In this document: positions 1 through 6,013 of the stretch, in pieces
Position numbering within the stretch: the first letter of the stretch is position 1
Layout of the letters: the number at the start of each line of letters is the position of its first letter
NCBI GenBank assembly: GCA_910583885.1
Contig: CAJUAC010000102.1
Span: forward strand, 1-7,109
Direction: 5' to 3'
DNA from: an uncultured Oscillospiraceae bacterium
Lineage (GTDB): Bacteria; Bacillota; Clostridia; Oscillospirales; Oscillospiraceae
Length of the DNA: 7,109 nucleotides
The notes under the pieces: model-generated
The model's database searches: none
Told to the model about the DNA's origin: nothing
The model's input: the letters and a program-made list of their open reading frames with translations, nothing else
Program-made: the position numbers and the translations under genes

Positions 1-3000
1 GCATCGCCCGCATCGAGGACGGCACCCATTACCTTGACCGTATCACCGATGATAATGGCGAAATCAACATCGCCAAGCTGGAACCCGGCGTGTACTCCAT
101 CAAGGAAACGGCCACCGTTGCCGACCACATCCTCGACCTTCAGGAGTACCATGTGGAGCTGTTTCCGGGCCAGACCAGCACCATCACCATTGAGAATCAG
201 AAGCGGCCCAACCTGATCGTCTACAAAAAGGACGCTGACACCGGCAAGCCCATCCCCGATACGGTTTTCACCGTCCGGGCGGCAGACGGCCACAGCGTGG
301 ACGAGATCAAGACGGACGCCAACGGCAGGGCCACGCTGGATAACCTGCTCCCCGGCGTGTATGAAATCTCCGAGAAGTCCGTTCCGGCCCCCTGGCTCAT
401 GGACGCCCCCAGTCAGCTTGTGACCCTTTATCCCAACCGCGACCACACTATTTATTTTGAGAACCACAAGAAGCCCACCCTGACCGTGAACAAGGTGGAC
501 AGCATCACCGGCAGTCCCATCAAGGGGGCCAAGTTTGAGGTTTGGTACGGGAGCAACAGCACCACCACCGGGGAGCTGAACAGCCTGGGCACCTTCTTCT
601 CCGACGAGAACGGCCAGTTCTTTGTTGACCTGCTGCGGGACGGCTGGTACAAGGTGACGGAGTTGGCCCCCGCCGCTGGGTACACCATCAAGGAACCCGC
701 CACCCAGGAATTTTATATCAAGGGCGGCGAGAGCAAAGTCCTGACTTTCCAAAATGTACCCAAGAACGCCATTGTGGTGGAGAAGTACGATTCCGTTACC
801 GGCGCGGCCCTGCCCGGATGTACGTTCCAACTGCGCTACCTGGGCGGCACCAGTGGTACGGGCGGCACCGTTATCGGCACCAAAGTGACGGGCAAGAACG
901 GCACTGCTATGTGGACAGGGCTGAACCCCGGCGCTTATGTGCTGGAGGAGGTAGACGCTGCGGACGGGTACAACATCATCCAGTCCTCCGAAACGATCAT
1001 GCTGGCCGACAGCGGGGAACAGAGTGTTGTTACCGTCCGCTTCACCAACGCCCCGGACGGGCAGCTCCTTATCAGAAAGGTATGCTCCGTCAACCCCTCC
1101 GTCACGTTGCAGAACGCCGAGTTTAAGGTGTTGTATGCGGACGGAACCGTTGTAGGCGACAGCAACGGCATTTTCAGAACCGATGAAAACGGTGAAATCC
1201 GCATCACCGGCCTGACCCCCGGTAAGAGCGTGGTAGTGACGGAAACCCGCGCCCCTGCTGGCTTTATTTTGGACACGCAGAGCCAGACCGTCCAGATCAA
1301 AGAGGGCCGCACCGTCAGCCTGACTTTCAAGAACCAGCCGAAAGGGGCCATTATTATCCAGAAGCGGGACAGCGCCACCGGCCAGCCCCTCCCCGGCGCG
1401 GAGTTTAGAGTGGCGACGGCGGCAGGCTGTGAGGTAGGGCTGAACGGCGTGATCGGCACCAGCACCCTGACGCAGAACGGCATTTTTACCACCGACAGCA
1501 GCGGCGAAATCAAAATCACCAACCTCGCCCCCGGCGCTTATGTATTGACGGAGCTGAAAGCGCCGACAGGGTACGTCATGGACAGGGCCAGCACCAATGT
1601 TGTCATCGGGCAGGGCGGCGACACGCAGACCGTCGTAGTGACTAATTCCAAGGCGGGGACGCTCGTGATCGACAAACGGGACGCCCTCACCGGGAAGCCC
1701 TTGCAGGGCGTGACCTTTAAGGTGACGACCAGCACCGGCGAATATGTTCCCGACGCCAGCGGACACATCAGCAGCAACGGCCTGTATTTTACTGACAAGG
1801 ACGGAAAAATCACCATCAATGGCGTTGTTGGTACGCTGGTAGTAACGGAAACGGCCACCATCCCCGGCTACACTATCGACGAGGCCACCCGGACGCAGAC
1901 GGTGGTGGTGAACCCCAACGACACGCAGACCCTCCACTTCACCAACACCCCCAGCACCACCCTTGTGATTGAGAAGTATATCGAGGGCACCACCACCCCG
2001 CTGAAAGGCGTCACTTTCCTTGTCACCGACAGCAGCGGGGCCGTCGTTGGCAGTTCCAACGGCGAGTTCATCACCGACGAGAATGGCCGCATCGTGCTGA
2101 ACGATTTGACCCCCGGCACCACCGTCACCGCACGGGAGGTCAAGGCGTTGGAGGGCTATGTGCTTGACGGCCAGCCCAAGTCCATTCTGATTAAAACGGG
2201 GGAAGTCCAGACCCTCCGCTTTTACAACGCCAAGCAGGGCACCATCGTGGTGAAGAAGCTGGACAAGCAGACCGGGGAACCGCTGGCCGGGGTGGAGTTC
2301 CAGATCACCTACTCGGACGGCTCCTACCTGGACGACGACTACGGCCATCTGTCCAGCAAGGGCCTTTACAAGACGGATGCCAACGGCGAAATCCGCATTT
2401 CTGGCGTGGTTGGCACCCTGGTCATCACGGAAACCAAGCCCCTGCCCGGATATGTGATGGACGAGGGCACCAAAACGCAGACGGTCAAGGTGAATCCCAC
2501 CGACACACAGACCATCACCGTGTATAACACGAAGGTGGGCGGCTTGACCATCATCAAGACGGACGAGGAAACCGGGGAGCGGATCAGCGGCGTACAGTTT
2601 GAAATCCGCAAGCTCAACGGCGAGATCGTGGGCACCTACACCACCGACCGCTCCGGCGTCATTTCCCTGCCCGAAGCGGAAAAGGGCTGGTATCAGGTGA
2701 CGGAGCTGAAAGCGGCCAAGGGCTATCAGTTGGACAGCCAGCCCTATCAGATCGAGGTGAAGGACGGCGGCACCGCCACCCTGGAGATCACCAACCGGCA
2801 GACCGGCAGCGCCATCATCCACAAGATCGACAGCGTGACCGGCAAGGGGATTTACGGCGTGAAGTTCCTGCTTTCCGACGCCAAGGGCAACCCCGTGGGC
2901 ACCTATGAGAGCGACAATGAGGGGTATGTCTATGTGGACGGCGGGCTTGCGGACGGCAAGTACACCGTCCGGGAGATCGAGTGCGCGGACGGCTATATCC

Positions 3001-3920
3001 TGGACACCCAGCCCAAGACCATCTATGTGGAGTACGGCGGCTGCACCACCATCACCTGGAAGAACACCGCCGTCACCGGGCAAATCCAAGTGACCAAGAC
3101 CAGCGCCGACTACAACAGCATGAACGGCTGGCCCGCTGGCACCCCCATCCCCGGCACCGTGTTTGAGATTTACCACTACCGCACCGGGAACCTTGTTGAC
3201 ACCATCCGCACCGACAAGAACGGCGTGGCCGTGTCCAAGCCCCTGCCCCTGGGCCGGTACAAGGTGGTGGAATCCCAGGCCGCTGACTTCTACGCCCTGG
3301 ACAAGACCCCCATCGACGTGGAGATCGAACACGCTGGGCAGATCGTCAAAGCGGCCATGACCAACAAGAGCCTTTACACCAACGTAGCCATTGAGAAATC
3401 CGGCTATAACGAGGTCATGCCCGGTCAGAACATCCGCTACACGTTCTCCAACATCGCCAACAACTCCACCACGGCGCTCACCTCTTTCTATTGGAGGGAC
3501 ACCCTGCCCGTGGAGGCGGTACGGCTGGCGAAGATCACCACCGGCACCTACAACGCCGCTGGCAGCTACAAGATCGTCTACAAGACCAATCTCTCCGGGG
3601 CCGACTACCGTGTGCTGGCGGACAGCCTGAACACCCAGCAGAACTATGTGCTGGAGGCGTCCCCCGTGGCCCTGCGGCTGGCGTCCAACGAGTACGTCAC
3701 AGAGGTGATGTTCGTGTTCGGCGTCGTGCCCGCCAACTTCCGGCAGGTGGAAGCCCCCAAAATTGACTGCACCGTTGTGTCCTGGGCCAAGGGCGGCAGT
3801 CAGTTTGTGAACCAGGCGGACGTGGGCGGCGTCTACAACGGACAGTGGATCATGGCGACCACCCGCTGGGTGACGAAGGTCTACGCACCTCCCACGACCC
3901 TGCCCCGGACAGGGTATTAA
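1..3920 (+). CDS. Giant SpaA/Cna-B-repeat surface adhesin, 5'-truncated by the window edge
   Basis: The reading frame is open from base 3 to a TAA at 3918-3920, giving 1305 visible residues; the true start, signal peptide and N-terminal domains are outside. A GTG at 90 is internal, because the residues before it (from base 3) are already a Cna-B module end (DRITDDNGEINIAKLEPG). The visible protein is a chain of one partial and eleven full Cna-B/SpaA-type beta-sandwich modules, each opening with a V-x-K-x-D-like strand, passing through TDxNG and PGxYxxxE signatures, and closing in F-x-N. A different domain of about 170 residues follows, then PPTTLPRTGY and stop. Proteins of this type are extracellular, rigid stalks stabilised by Lys-Asn isopeptide bonds and usually sortase-anchored. 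A role in adhesion or mating-pair contact is inferred from the mobile-element context. The odd point is that nothing follows the LPRTG motif except Tyr. Family confidence is high; the ligand is unknown. Confidence 0.93.
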   Translation, partial: IARIEDGTHYLDRITDDNGEINIAKLEPGVYSIKETATVADHILDLQEYHVELFPGQTSTITIENQKRPNLIVYKKDADTGKPIPDTVFTVRAADGHSVDEIKTDANGRATLDNLLPGVYEISEKSVPAPWLMDAPSQLVTLYPNRDHTIYFENHKKPTLTVNKVDSITGSPIKGAKFEVWYGSNSTTTGELNSLGTFFSDENGQFFVDLLRDGWYKVTELAPAAGYTIKEPATQEFYIKGGESKVLTFQNVPKNAIVVEKYDSVTGAALPGCTFQLRYLGGTSGTGGTVIGTKVTGKNGTAMWTGLNPGAYVLEEVDAADGYNIIQSSETIMLADSGEQSVVTVRFTNAPDGQLLIRKVCSVNPSVTLQNAEFKVLYADGTVVGDSNGIFRTDENGEIRITGLTPGKSVVVTETRAPAGFILDTQSQTVQIKEGRTVSLTFKNQPKGAIIIQKRDSATGQPLPGAEFRVATAAGCEVGLNGVIGTSTLTQNGIFTTDSSGEIKITNLAPGAYVLTELKAPTGYVMDRASTNVVIGQGGDTQTVVVTNSKAGTLVIDKRDALTGKPLQGVTFKVTTSTGEYVPDASGHISSNGLYFTDKDGKITINGVVGTLVVTETATIPGYTIDEATRTQTVVVNPNDTQTLHFTNTPSTTLVIEKYIEGTTTPLKGVTFLVTDSSGAVVGSSNGEFITDENGRIVLNDLTPGTTVTAREVKALEGYVLDGQPKSILIKTGEVQTLRFYNAKQGTIVVKKLDKQTGEPLAGVEFQITYSDGSYLDDDYGHLSSKGLYKTDANGEIRISGVVGTLVITETKPLPGYVMDEGTKTQTVKVNPTDTQTITVYNTKVGGLTIIKTDEETGERISGVQFEIRKLNGEIVGTYTTDRSGVISLPEAEKGWYQVTELKAAKGYQLDSQPYQIEVKDGGTATLEITNRQTGSAIIHKIDSVTGKGIYGVKFLLSDAKGNPVGTYESDNEGYVYVDGGLADGKYTVREIECADGYILDTQPKTIYVEYGGCTTITWKNTAVTGQIQVTKTSADYNSMNGWPAGTPIPGTVFEIYHYRTGNLVDTIRTDKNGVAVSKPLPLGRYKVVESQAADFYALDKTPIDVEIEHAGQIVKAAMTNKSLYTNVAIEKSGYNEVMPGQNIRYTFSNIANNSTTALTSFYWRDTLPVEAVRLAKITTGTYNAAGSYKIVYKTNLSGADYRVLADSLNTQQNYVLEASPVALRLASNEYVTEVMFVFGVVPANFRQVEAPKIDCTVVSWAKGGSQFVNQADVGGVYNGQWIMATTRWVTKVYAPPTTLPRTGY
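3..3371 (+). repeat. Tandem Cna-B/SpaA modules (1 partial + 11 complete) inside the adhesin gene
   Basis: Protein-level tandem repeat. Partial module 3-209; complete modules start at 210, 477, 765, 1062, 1347, 1659, 1959, 2241, 2541, 2808 and 3081, the last ending at 3371. Lengths are 89, 96, 99, 95, 104, 100, 94, 100, 89, 91 and 97 residues. Each complete module has a Lys in the first strand (YKKD, NKVD, EKYD, RKVC, QKRD, DKRD, EKYI, KKLD, IKTD, HKID, TKTS). Each has a Glu in the PGxYxxxE or VTE region and an Asn in the last strand (FEN, FQN, FTN, FKN, VTN, FTN, FYN, VYN, ITN, WKN, MTN). These match the Lys/Asn/catalytic-Glu triad of isopeptide-forming Cna-B domains. Modules 4 and 7 resemble each other, as do 6 and 8, but the DNA has diverged well beyond recent duplication. 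Confidence 0.9.
3372..3887 (+). other. C-terminal non-repeat domain of the adhesin
   Basis: About 172 residues after the last Cna-B module, beginning LYTNVAIEKSGYNEVMPGQ. The text VAIEKSGYNEVMPGQNIRY and later IDCTVVSWAKG resemble the beta-rich DUF11-like or pilin stalk domains that often sit next to the cell wall anchor, with a candidate Lys (IEK) in the first strand and a closing Asn (FVNQADVGG). It lacks the TDxNG and PGxY signatures of the preceding modules, so it is a separate fold or a strongly diverged one. The assignment is by appearance only. Confidence 0.6.
3888..3920 (+). other. LPRTG-type sorting motif at the extreme C-terminus, without membrane segment or charged tail
   Basis: The last residues are PPTTLPRTGY. 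LPRTG is encoded at 3900-3914, Tyr at 3915-3917 and TAA at 3918-3920. A standard sortase signal continues with about 15-20 hydrophobic residues and a Lys/Arg-rich tail; here there is none. The two other forward frames past 3920 also give no hydrophobic segment, so a simple frameshift does not restore one. The motif is plain to see; whether it is functional is not known. Confidence 0.8.
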
Positions 3921-3930
3921 GCATTTCCCC

Positions 3931-3951
3931 GTGGCCCGCACAGCGGGCCAC
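3931..3951 (+). terminator. Perfect 9-bp hairpin after the adhesin stop, possible weak terminator
   Basis: GTGGCCCGC (3931-3939), loop ACA, GCGGGCCAC (3943-3951) form a perfect, GC-rich 9-bp stem 10 bases past the adhesin stop. The downstream bases TTACATACC are not a proper U-run, so it may act as an mRNA 3'-end stabiliser or partial terminator. The position between the adhesin and an independent promoter fits a transcription boundary. Confidence 0.55.
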
Positions 3952-3971
3952 TTACATACCCATTCGCACAT

Positions 3972-4000
3972 TTGAAACCGCTTGTTTTTTTCTGTACTAT
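3972..4000 (+). promoter_or_regulatory. Sigma-A-type promoter: TTGAAA, 17-bp spacer, TACTAT
   Basis: The -35 box TTGAAA lies at 3972-3977 (5/6 to consensus) and the -10 box TACTAT at 3995-4000 (5/6), with an optimal 17-bp spacer containing a T-tract. Transcription would start near 4006-4008, right at the SD of the next ORF, giving a very short leader of about 17 bases. It likely drives the small ORF at 4024 and perhaps the genes beyond if the hairpin at 4211-4247 is read through. Confidence 0.65.
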
Positions 4001-4023
4001 GGTGGTGAAAGGAGCTGTTTCAA

Positions 4024-4188
4024 ATGTTCAAATGGATATTCAACCGGGAGAAAAAAGTTTATCTCCAACTGACTGACGAAGAATACCGGCTTATGCGGAA
4101 GTATCTGCTGGACTGGCGGAACAAGCTGACCGCCCTGGGCCGGGACGCCTCCCCGGTGAATGAGCTTCTGACAAAGCTGATGGCCTGA
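4024..4188 (+). CDS. Small charged protein of unknown function, 54 aa
   Basis: ATG at 4024 to TGA at 4186-4188, preceded by the SD GAAAGGAG (4007-4014) with 9-base spacing. The product begins MFKWIFNREKKVYLQLTDEE and ends VNELLTKLMA. It is rich in Leu, Lys, Arg and Glu, and residues 16-38 and 45-54 look helical and amphipathic; there is no membrane segment or cysteine. The pattern of a short aromatic N-terminus, a YLxLTDEEYRLxRxxLLxxRNKL core and an ELLxKL end is like small conserved ORFs I associate with Firmicutes conjugative elements, but I cannot name a family. It has its own promoter and is followed by a terminator-like hairpin, so it may be an independent unit. The good SD, promoter and codon use support it being real. 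Confidence 0.7.
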   Translation: MFKWIFNREKKVYLQLTDEEYRLMRKYLLDWRNKLTALGRDASPVNELLTKLMA

Positions 4189-4197
4189 AAATAAAGT

Positions 4198-4268
4198 GTT
4201 CCTCCATACATACACCGCTCTTTGTCCGCTGGACACAGGGCGGTGTAAATTTTTGGACAAGGAGGAAC
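4198..4268 (+). promoter_or_regulatory. Candidate cis-acting RNA: SD-sequestering stem enclosing a hairpin
   Basis: GTTCCTCC (4198-4205) is perfectly complementary to GGAGGAAC (4261-4268), which includes the core of the SD AAGGAGGA (4259-4266) serving the TTG start at 4274. The helix would enclose the hairpin at 4211-4247. A competing pairing is also visible: CTTTGTCC (4220-4227), part of the hairpin's left arm, can pair with GGACAAGG (4255-4262) with one G-U, which also covers the SD. At least three partly exclusive structures are therefore possible, as in attenuators and translational switches. Complementarity is directly seen; the switching function is inferred. I do not recognise a known riboswitch class. 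Confidence 0.45.
4211..4254 (+). terminator. Rho-independent terminator-like hairpin upstream of the PP-loop gene
   Basis: Left arm 4211-4227 (TACACCGCTCTTTGTCC), loop GCT 4228-4230, right arm 4231-4247 (GGACACAGGGCGGTGTA). This is a 17-bp stem with one T/C mismatch and one G-U pair, followed by AAA and then five T (4250-4254). It lies 22 bases past the stop of the 54-aa ORF and 26 bases before the next start, so it either ends the first transcript or attenuates entry into the operon. No convincing new promoter lies between it and 4274, which favours attenuation or partial read-through. Confidence 0.7.
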
Positions 4269-4273
4269 CGGCA

Positions 4274-4348
4274 TTGAACATCAGGTATCACTTGCGGCTC
4301 TATGAGGAACCGCCCAACCGGGAGAGGGGGCGGGAGCATGGACGCTGA
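4274..4348 (+). CDS. TTG-started 24-aa leader ORF overlapping the PP-loop gene start
   Basis: TTG at 4274-4276 sits 7 bases after AAGGAGGA (4259-4266), the best SD in the neighbourhood. The frame runs 24 codons (MNIRYHLRLYEEPPNRE...) to TGA at 4346-4348, overlapping the ATG at 4338 by 11 bases. No other start within reach uses this SD. Either it is a small real gene or leader whose translation couples to the downstream enzyme, or it is a remnant of a longer N-terminus. It is very Arg/Glu-rich with no recognisable domain. The SD and overlap are seen; expression is inferred. Confidence 0.45.
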   Translation: MNIRYHLRLYEEPPNRERGREHGR

Positions 4349-5141
4349 CAGCAAGAACCCCATAGAGGGCAGCTATCACGCCGTTTCTCTCTCAGGGGGT
4401 AAGGACAGTACGGCCATGCTCCTGCTGATGATCGAACGGGATATGCCCATTGACGTGGTACTGACCGCCGACACGGGTATGGAGTTCCCGGAGATGTATG
4501 AACACATGGAGAAGCTGGACGACCTGCTCTACCGGGAGCGCGGCATCCACATCACCACCCTGCGGCACCCCAAAGGCTTTGAATGGCTTATGTTTGAGGA
4601 ACCGAAGGTAAAGCAGTCCAGCATTGAGAACCGTCAACGGCTGGGGGTATCCCTCTATGGAAACGGCTGGCCCGGTGCCCGTGTGCGCTGGTGTACGGGC
4701 CAGTTAAAAACACATCTTATCCACAAAGAGGTGAACCGGCTGAAAAAAGAGCGGAACGCCCTGCACTATGTGGGTATCGCCGCCGACGAACCGAAGCGTA
4801 TCAAGGATGAACAATATCCCCTGGTGGATTGGGGCATCACCGAAGCCGAAGCCTTGCAGATCAGTTATGACCGGGGCTTTGATTGGGGTGGGCTGTATCG
4901 GATATACAACCGCTGTTCCTGCTGGTGCTGCCCCCTCCAACGGATCGGGGAACTGAAAAAACTGCGTACCCATCACCCTGAATTATGGGCACGGCTCCAG
5001 GAGATGGACAGGCGAGCTATCGCACAGTTTGGACACAACCCCCTGGGGCAATTCACAAAAAATTGGACAGTGGAACAGTTAGAGCGGAGATTTGCCAACG
5101 AGGACAGGCAAATCTCCGTTTCTGATAGAGGGGAGCGATAA
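4338..5141 (+). CDS. PAPS reductase/DndC-like PP-loop family protein
   Basis: 267 residues from ATG 4338 to TAA 5139-5141. This start has GGGAGAGGGGG (4320-4330) at 7-base spacing; an in-frame ATG at 4302 (279 aa) has no SD and would add a Gly/Arg-rich stretch. Residues 19-24 are SGGKDS, the ATP-pyrophosphatase PP-loop of the PAPS-reductase/N-type superfamily. DTGMEFPEMYEH and GIAADEPKRI are further family motifs. Cys119 lies in RWCTGQLK, and a cluster C193-x-C195-x-C197-C198 precedes Pro (RCSCWCCP), suggesting Fe-S or metal ligands, as known in DndC-type members. Such enzymes activate a substrate with ATP for sulfur transfer or reduction; the substrate here is unknown. No cysteine desulfurase or other Dnd gene is beside it, so DNA phosphorothioation is not supported. 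It is the first large gene of the downstream operon. Confidence 0.9.
   Translation: MDADSKNPIEGSYHAVSLSGGKDSTAMLLLMIERDMPIDVVLTADTGMEFPEMYEHMEKLDDLLYRERGIHITTLRHPKGFEWLMFEEPKVKQSSIENRQRLGVSLYGNGWPGARVRWCTGQLKTHLIHKEVNRLKKERNALHYVGIAADEPKRIKDEQYPLVDWGITEAEALQISYDRGFDWGGLYRIYNRCSCWCCPLQRIGELKKLRTHHPELWARLQEMDRRAIAQFGHNPLGQFTKNWTVEQLERRFANEDRQISVSDRGER
5085..5118 (+). repeat. Perfect 12-bp inverted repeat at the 3' end of the PP-loop gene
   Basis: CGGAGATTTGCC (5085-5096) and GGCAAATCTCCG (5107-5118) are exact reverse complements around a 10-base loop; the stem can extend by G-U, A-U and G-U pairs outward. TTTC follows. It is within the coding sequence and ends 10 bases before the SD of the next ORF. 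It may be an intra-operonic terminator or processing site, or a protein-binding palindrome. Confidence 0.7.
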
Positions 5142-5143
5142 TC

Positions 5144-5323
5144 ATGGGTAAAGAAAAAGATATGGACAAGGAGTTGTCCGATATGCTGCGGGGCGTTCCG
5201 CCGCAAAGCATCTTGATCTCCTTTGACGGTAAGCCTGCCAAATCCCTGGCGGATTATGCAAAGGAGCAGCAGGAAACGGCCCGTCAGAAGAAACGCAGGC
5301 CGCGTGATGACCGGGAGAGATGA
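5144..5323 (+). CDS. Small basic-tailed protein of unknown function, 59 aa
   Basis: ATG 5144 follows the PP-loop gene stop by 2 bases, with SD GAGGGGAG (5128-5135) at 8-base spacing. TGA is at 5321-5323, and the next gene's possible ATG at 5320 overlaps it (ATGA). The product begins MGKEKDMDKELSDMLRGVPP, has a short middle (SILISFDGKPAKSLADYA), and ends in a strongly basic tail (RQKKRRPRDDRER) that could contact nucleic acid or a protein partner. No family recognised. The tight packing argues for co-translation with its neighbours. Confidence 0.75.
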   Translation: MGKEKDMDKELSDMLRGVPPQSILISFDGKPAKSLADYAKEQQETARQKKRRPRDDRER

Positions 5324-5922
5324 CGGTAATGCCAGACGAAAAACGGATGATAGAAAATTTTGAGATCATCCATGCACTCCAAATCGGGGTGCGTGAGGTG
5401 GTGGTGGGCGTCAGCCCGGAGCAGGAGTTCATGTGCTGCTTCTGCACACAGGACGGAATGCGGGAGTATTACGCCGAGGCGATGGCAAGTGACGATTATC
5501 TGGAAATTATGGAGCTGTATGCCGACAGGTTGAAAGGACAGGTGGCGGCTTTGCAGGCCCAGCGCAAGACCCTCCATATCCCGCTGGACTTGCTGAACAG
5601 CGAACAGTGTTTTCCGCTGAAAGACAGTGACGACATCACCGGCAAGGTGGTGGCGGTCAAGCCAAGTTCTCTCCGCTATGAGTACCGGCGGGCAGACTGC
5701 CAGCTTATTCTTGTGACGAATGGCAGCGGAGCGCGGGGCTACTCTCGCGGCACCTCAGTCTATGGCGTCAATGTGTTCACAGGCCGCAGGGATGGCCGGT
5801 GGGAGCGCAGGGACGTTTTGGGCGAGGTCAGGCCGGAGTGTATGCCGCAGTGGGCAAAAGACCATTTGCAGGTCATTCAGCGGGAACGGGCGCTGGAAAA
5901 GGGTGGGCATGATGCCCGATAA
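5320..5922 (+). CDS. Conserved-looking hypothetical protein, about 200 aa
   Basis: ATG 5320 overlaps the preceding TGA as ATGA and gives 200 residues. An in-frame ATG at 5329 (197 aa) is better spaced from GGGAGAG (5313-5319), so the exact start is uncertain. The N-terminus (residues 10-45) has a mixed strand/helix look, IIHALQIGVREVVVG, then a cysteine-rich MCCFCTQDG. Residues 55-88 are helical and Ala/Leu-rich. The C-terminal half has YGVNVFTGRRDGRWERRDVL and EVRPECMPQWAKDHL, a pattern I associate with accessory proteins of Firmicutes conjugative elements, but I cannot name the family. No transmembrane segment or catalytic motif is apparent. The stop at 5920-5922 lies 17 bases before the next start region. 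Confidence 0.8.
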   Translation: MTVMPDEKRMIENFEIIHALQIGVREVVVGVSPEQEFMCCFCTQDGMREYYAEAMASDDYLEIMELYADRLKGQVAALQAQRKTLHIPLDLLNSEQCFPLKDSDDITGKVVAVKPSSLRYEYRRADCQLILVTNGSGARGYSRGTSVYGVNVFTGRRDGRWERRDVLGEVRPECMPQWAKDHLQVIQRERALEKGGHDAR

Positions 5923-6013
5923 ATGGAAGGAGTGTACCATTGATGGAATTGACGTTTCAGACCGCGACCCCTGCGGAGCGGCTTTACTCCGCCAGCCAGA
6001 GTATGCAGCTTAA
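5912..6013 (+). CDS. Possible overlapping 33-aa ORF with a CTIDGIDVS motif
   Basis: ATG 5912 lies inside the end of the preceding gene and the frame runs to TAA at 6011-6013, overlapping the next gene by about 70 bases in another frame. Residues 8-21 read CTIDGIDVSDRDPC, which looks like the N-terminal Cys-containing segment of small phage or mobile-element proteins. The upstream GGGTGGG is a poor SD. It may be a remnant, an overlapping gene or chance. Confidence 0.2.
   Translation: MPDKWKECTIDGIDVSDRDPCGAALLRQPEYAA

Noticed and set aside
935..1522. 195-residue minus-strand frame across the adhesin
   Set aside because: It is antisense to Cna-B modules that clearly read on the plus strand; its Ser/Val/Thr-rich text is the complement of those codons.
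210..3371. Regularly spaced repeats as a possible CRISPR or DNA satellite
   Set aside because: The periodicity of about 270-310 bases is at protein level only, with diverged DNA and a continuous open frame.
3845..4072. Frame continuing past the adhesin stop that might supply a missing anchor by frameshift
   Set aside because: The product has no hydrophobic stretch followed by a charged tail and does not continue the LPRTG reading frame.
4222..4249. Possible promoter TTGTCC-16-TGTAAA ahead of the PP-loop operon
   Set aside because: Only 4/6 matches in each box, and both lie inside the hairpin, which explains the sequence better.
4302..4337. Upstream ATG start for the PP-loop gene
   Set aside because: There is no SD within range and the added residues are a Gly/Arg-rich stretch with no family resemblance; ATG 4338 has a purine-rich SD at 7 bases.
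4338..5141. Dnd phosphorothioation or sulfate assimilation locus
   Set aside because: Only the PP-loop protein is present; no DndA/B/D/E-like, sulfurtransferase, ATP sulfurylase or sulfite reductase gene is visible in the window.
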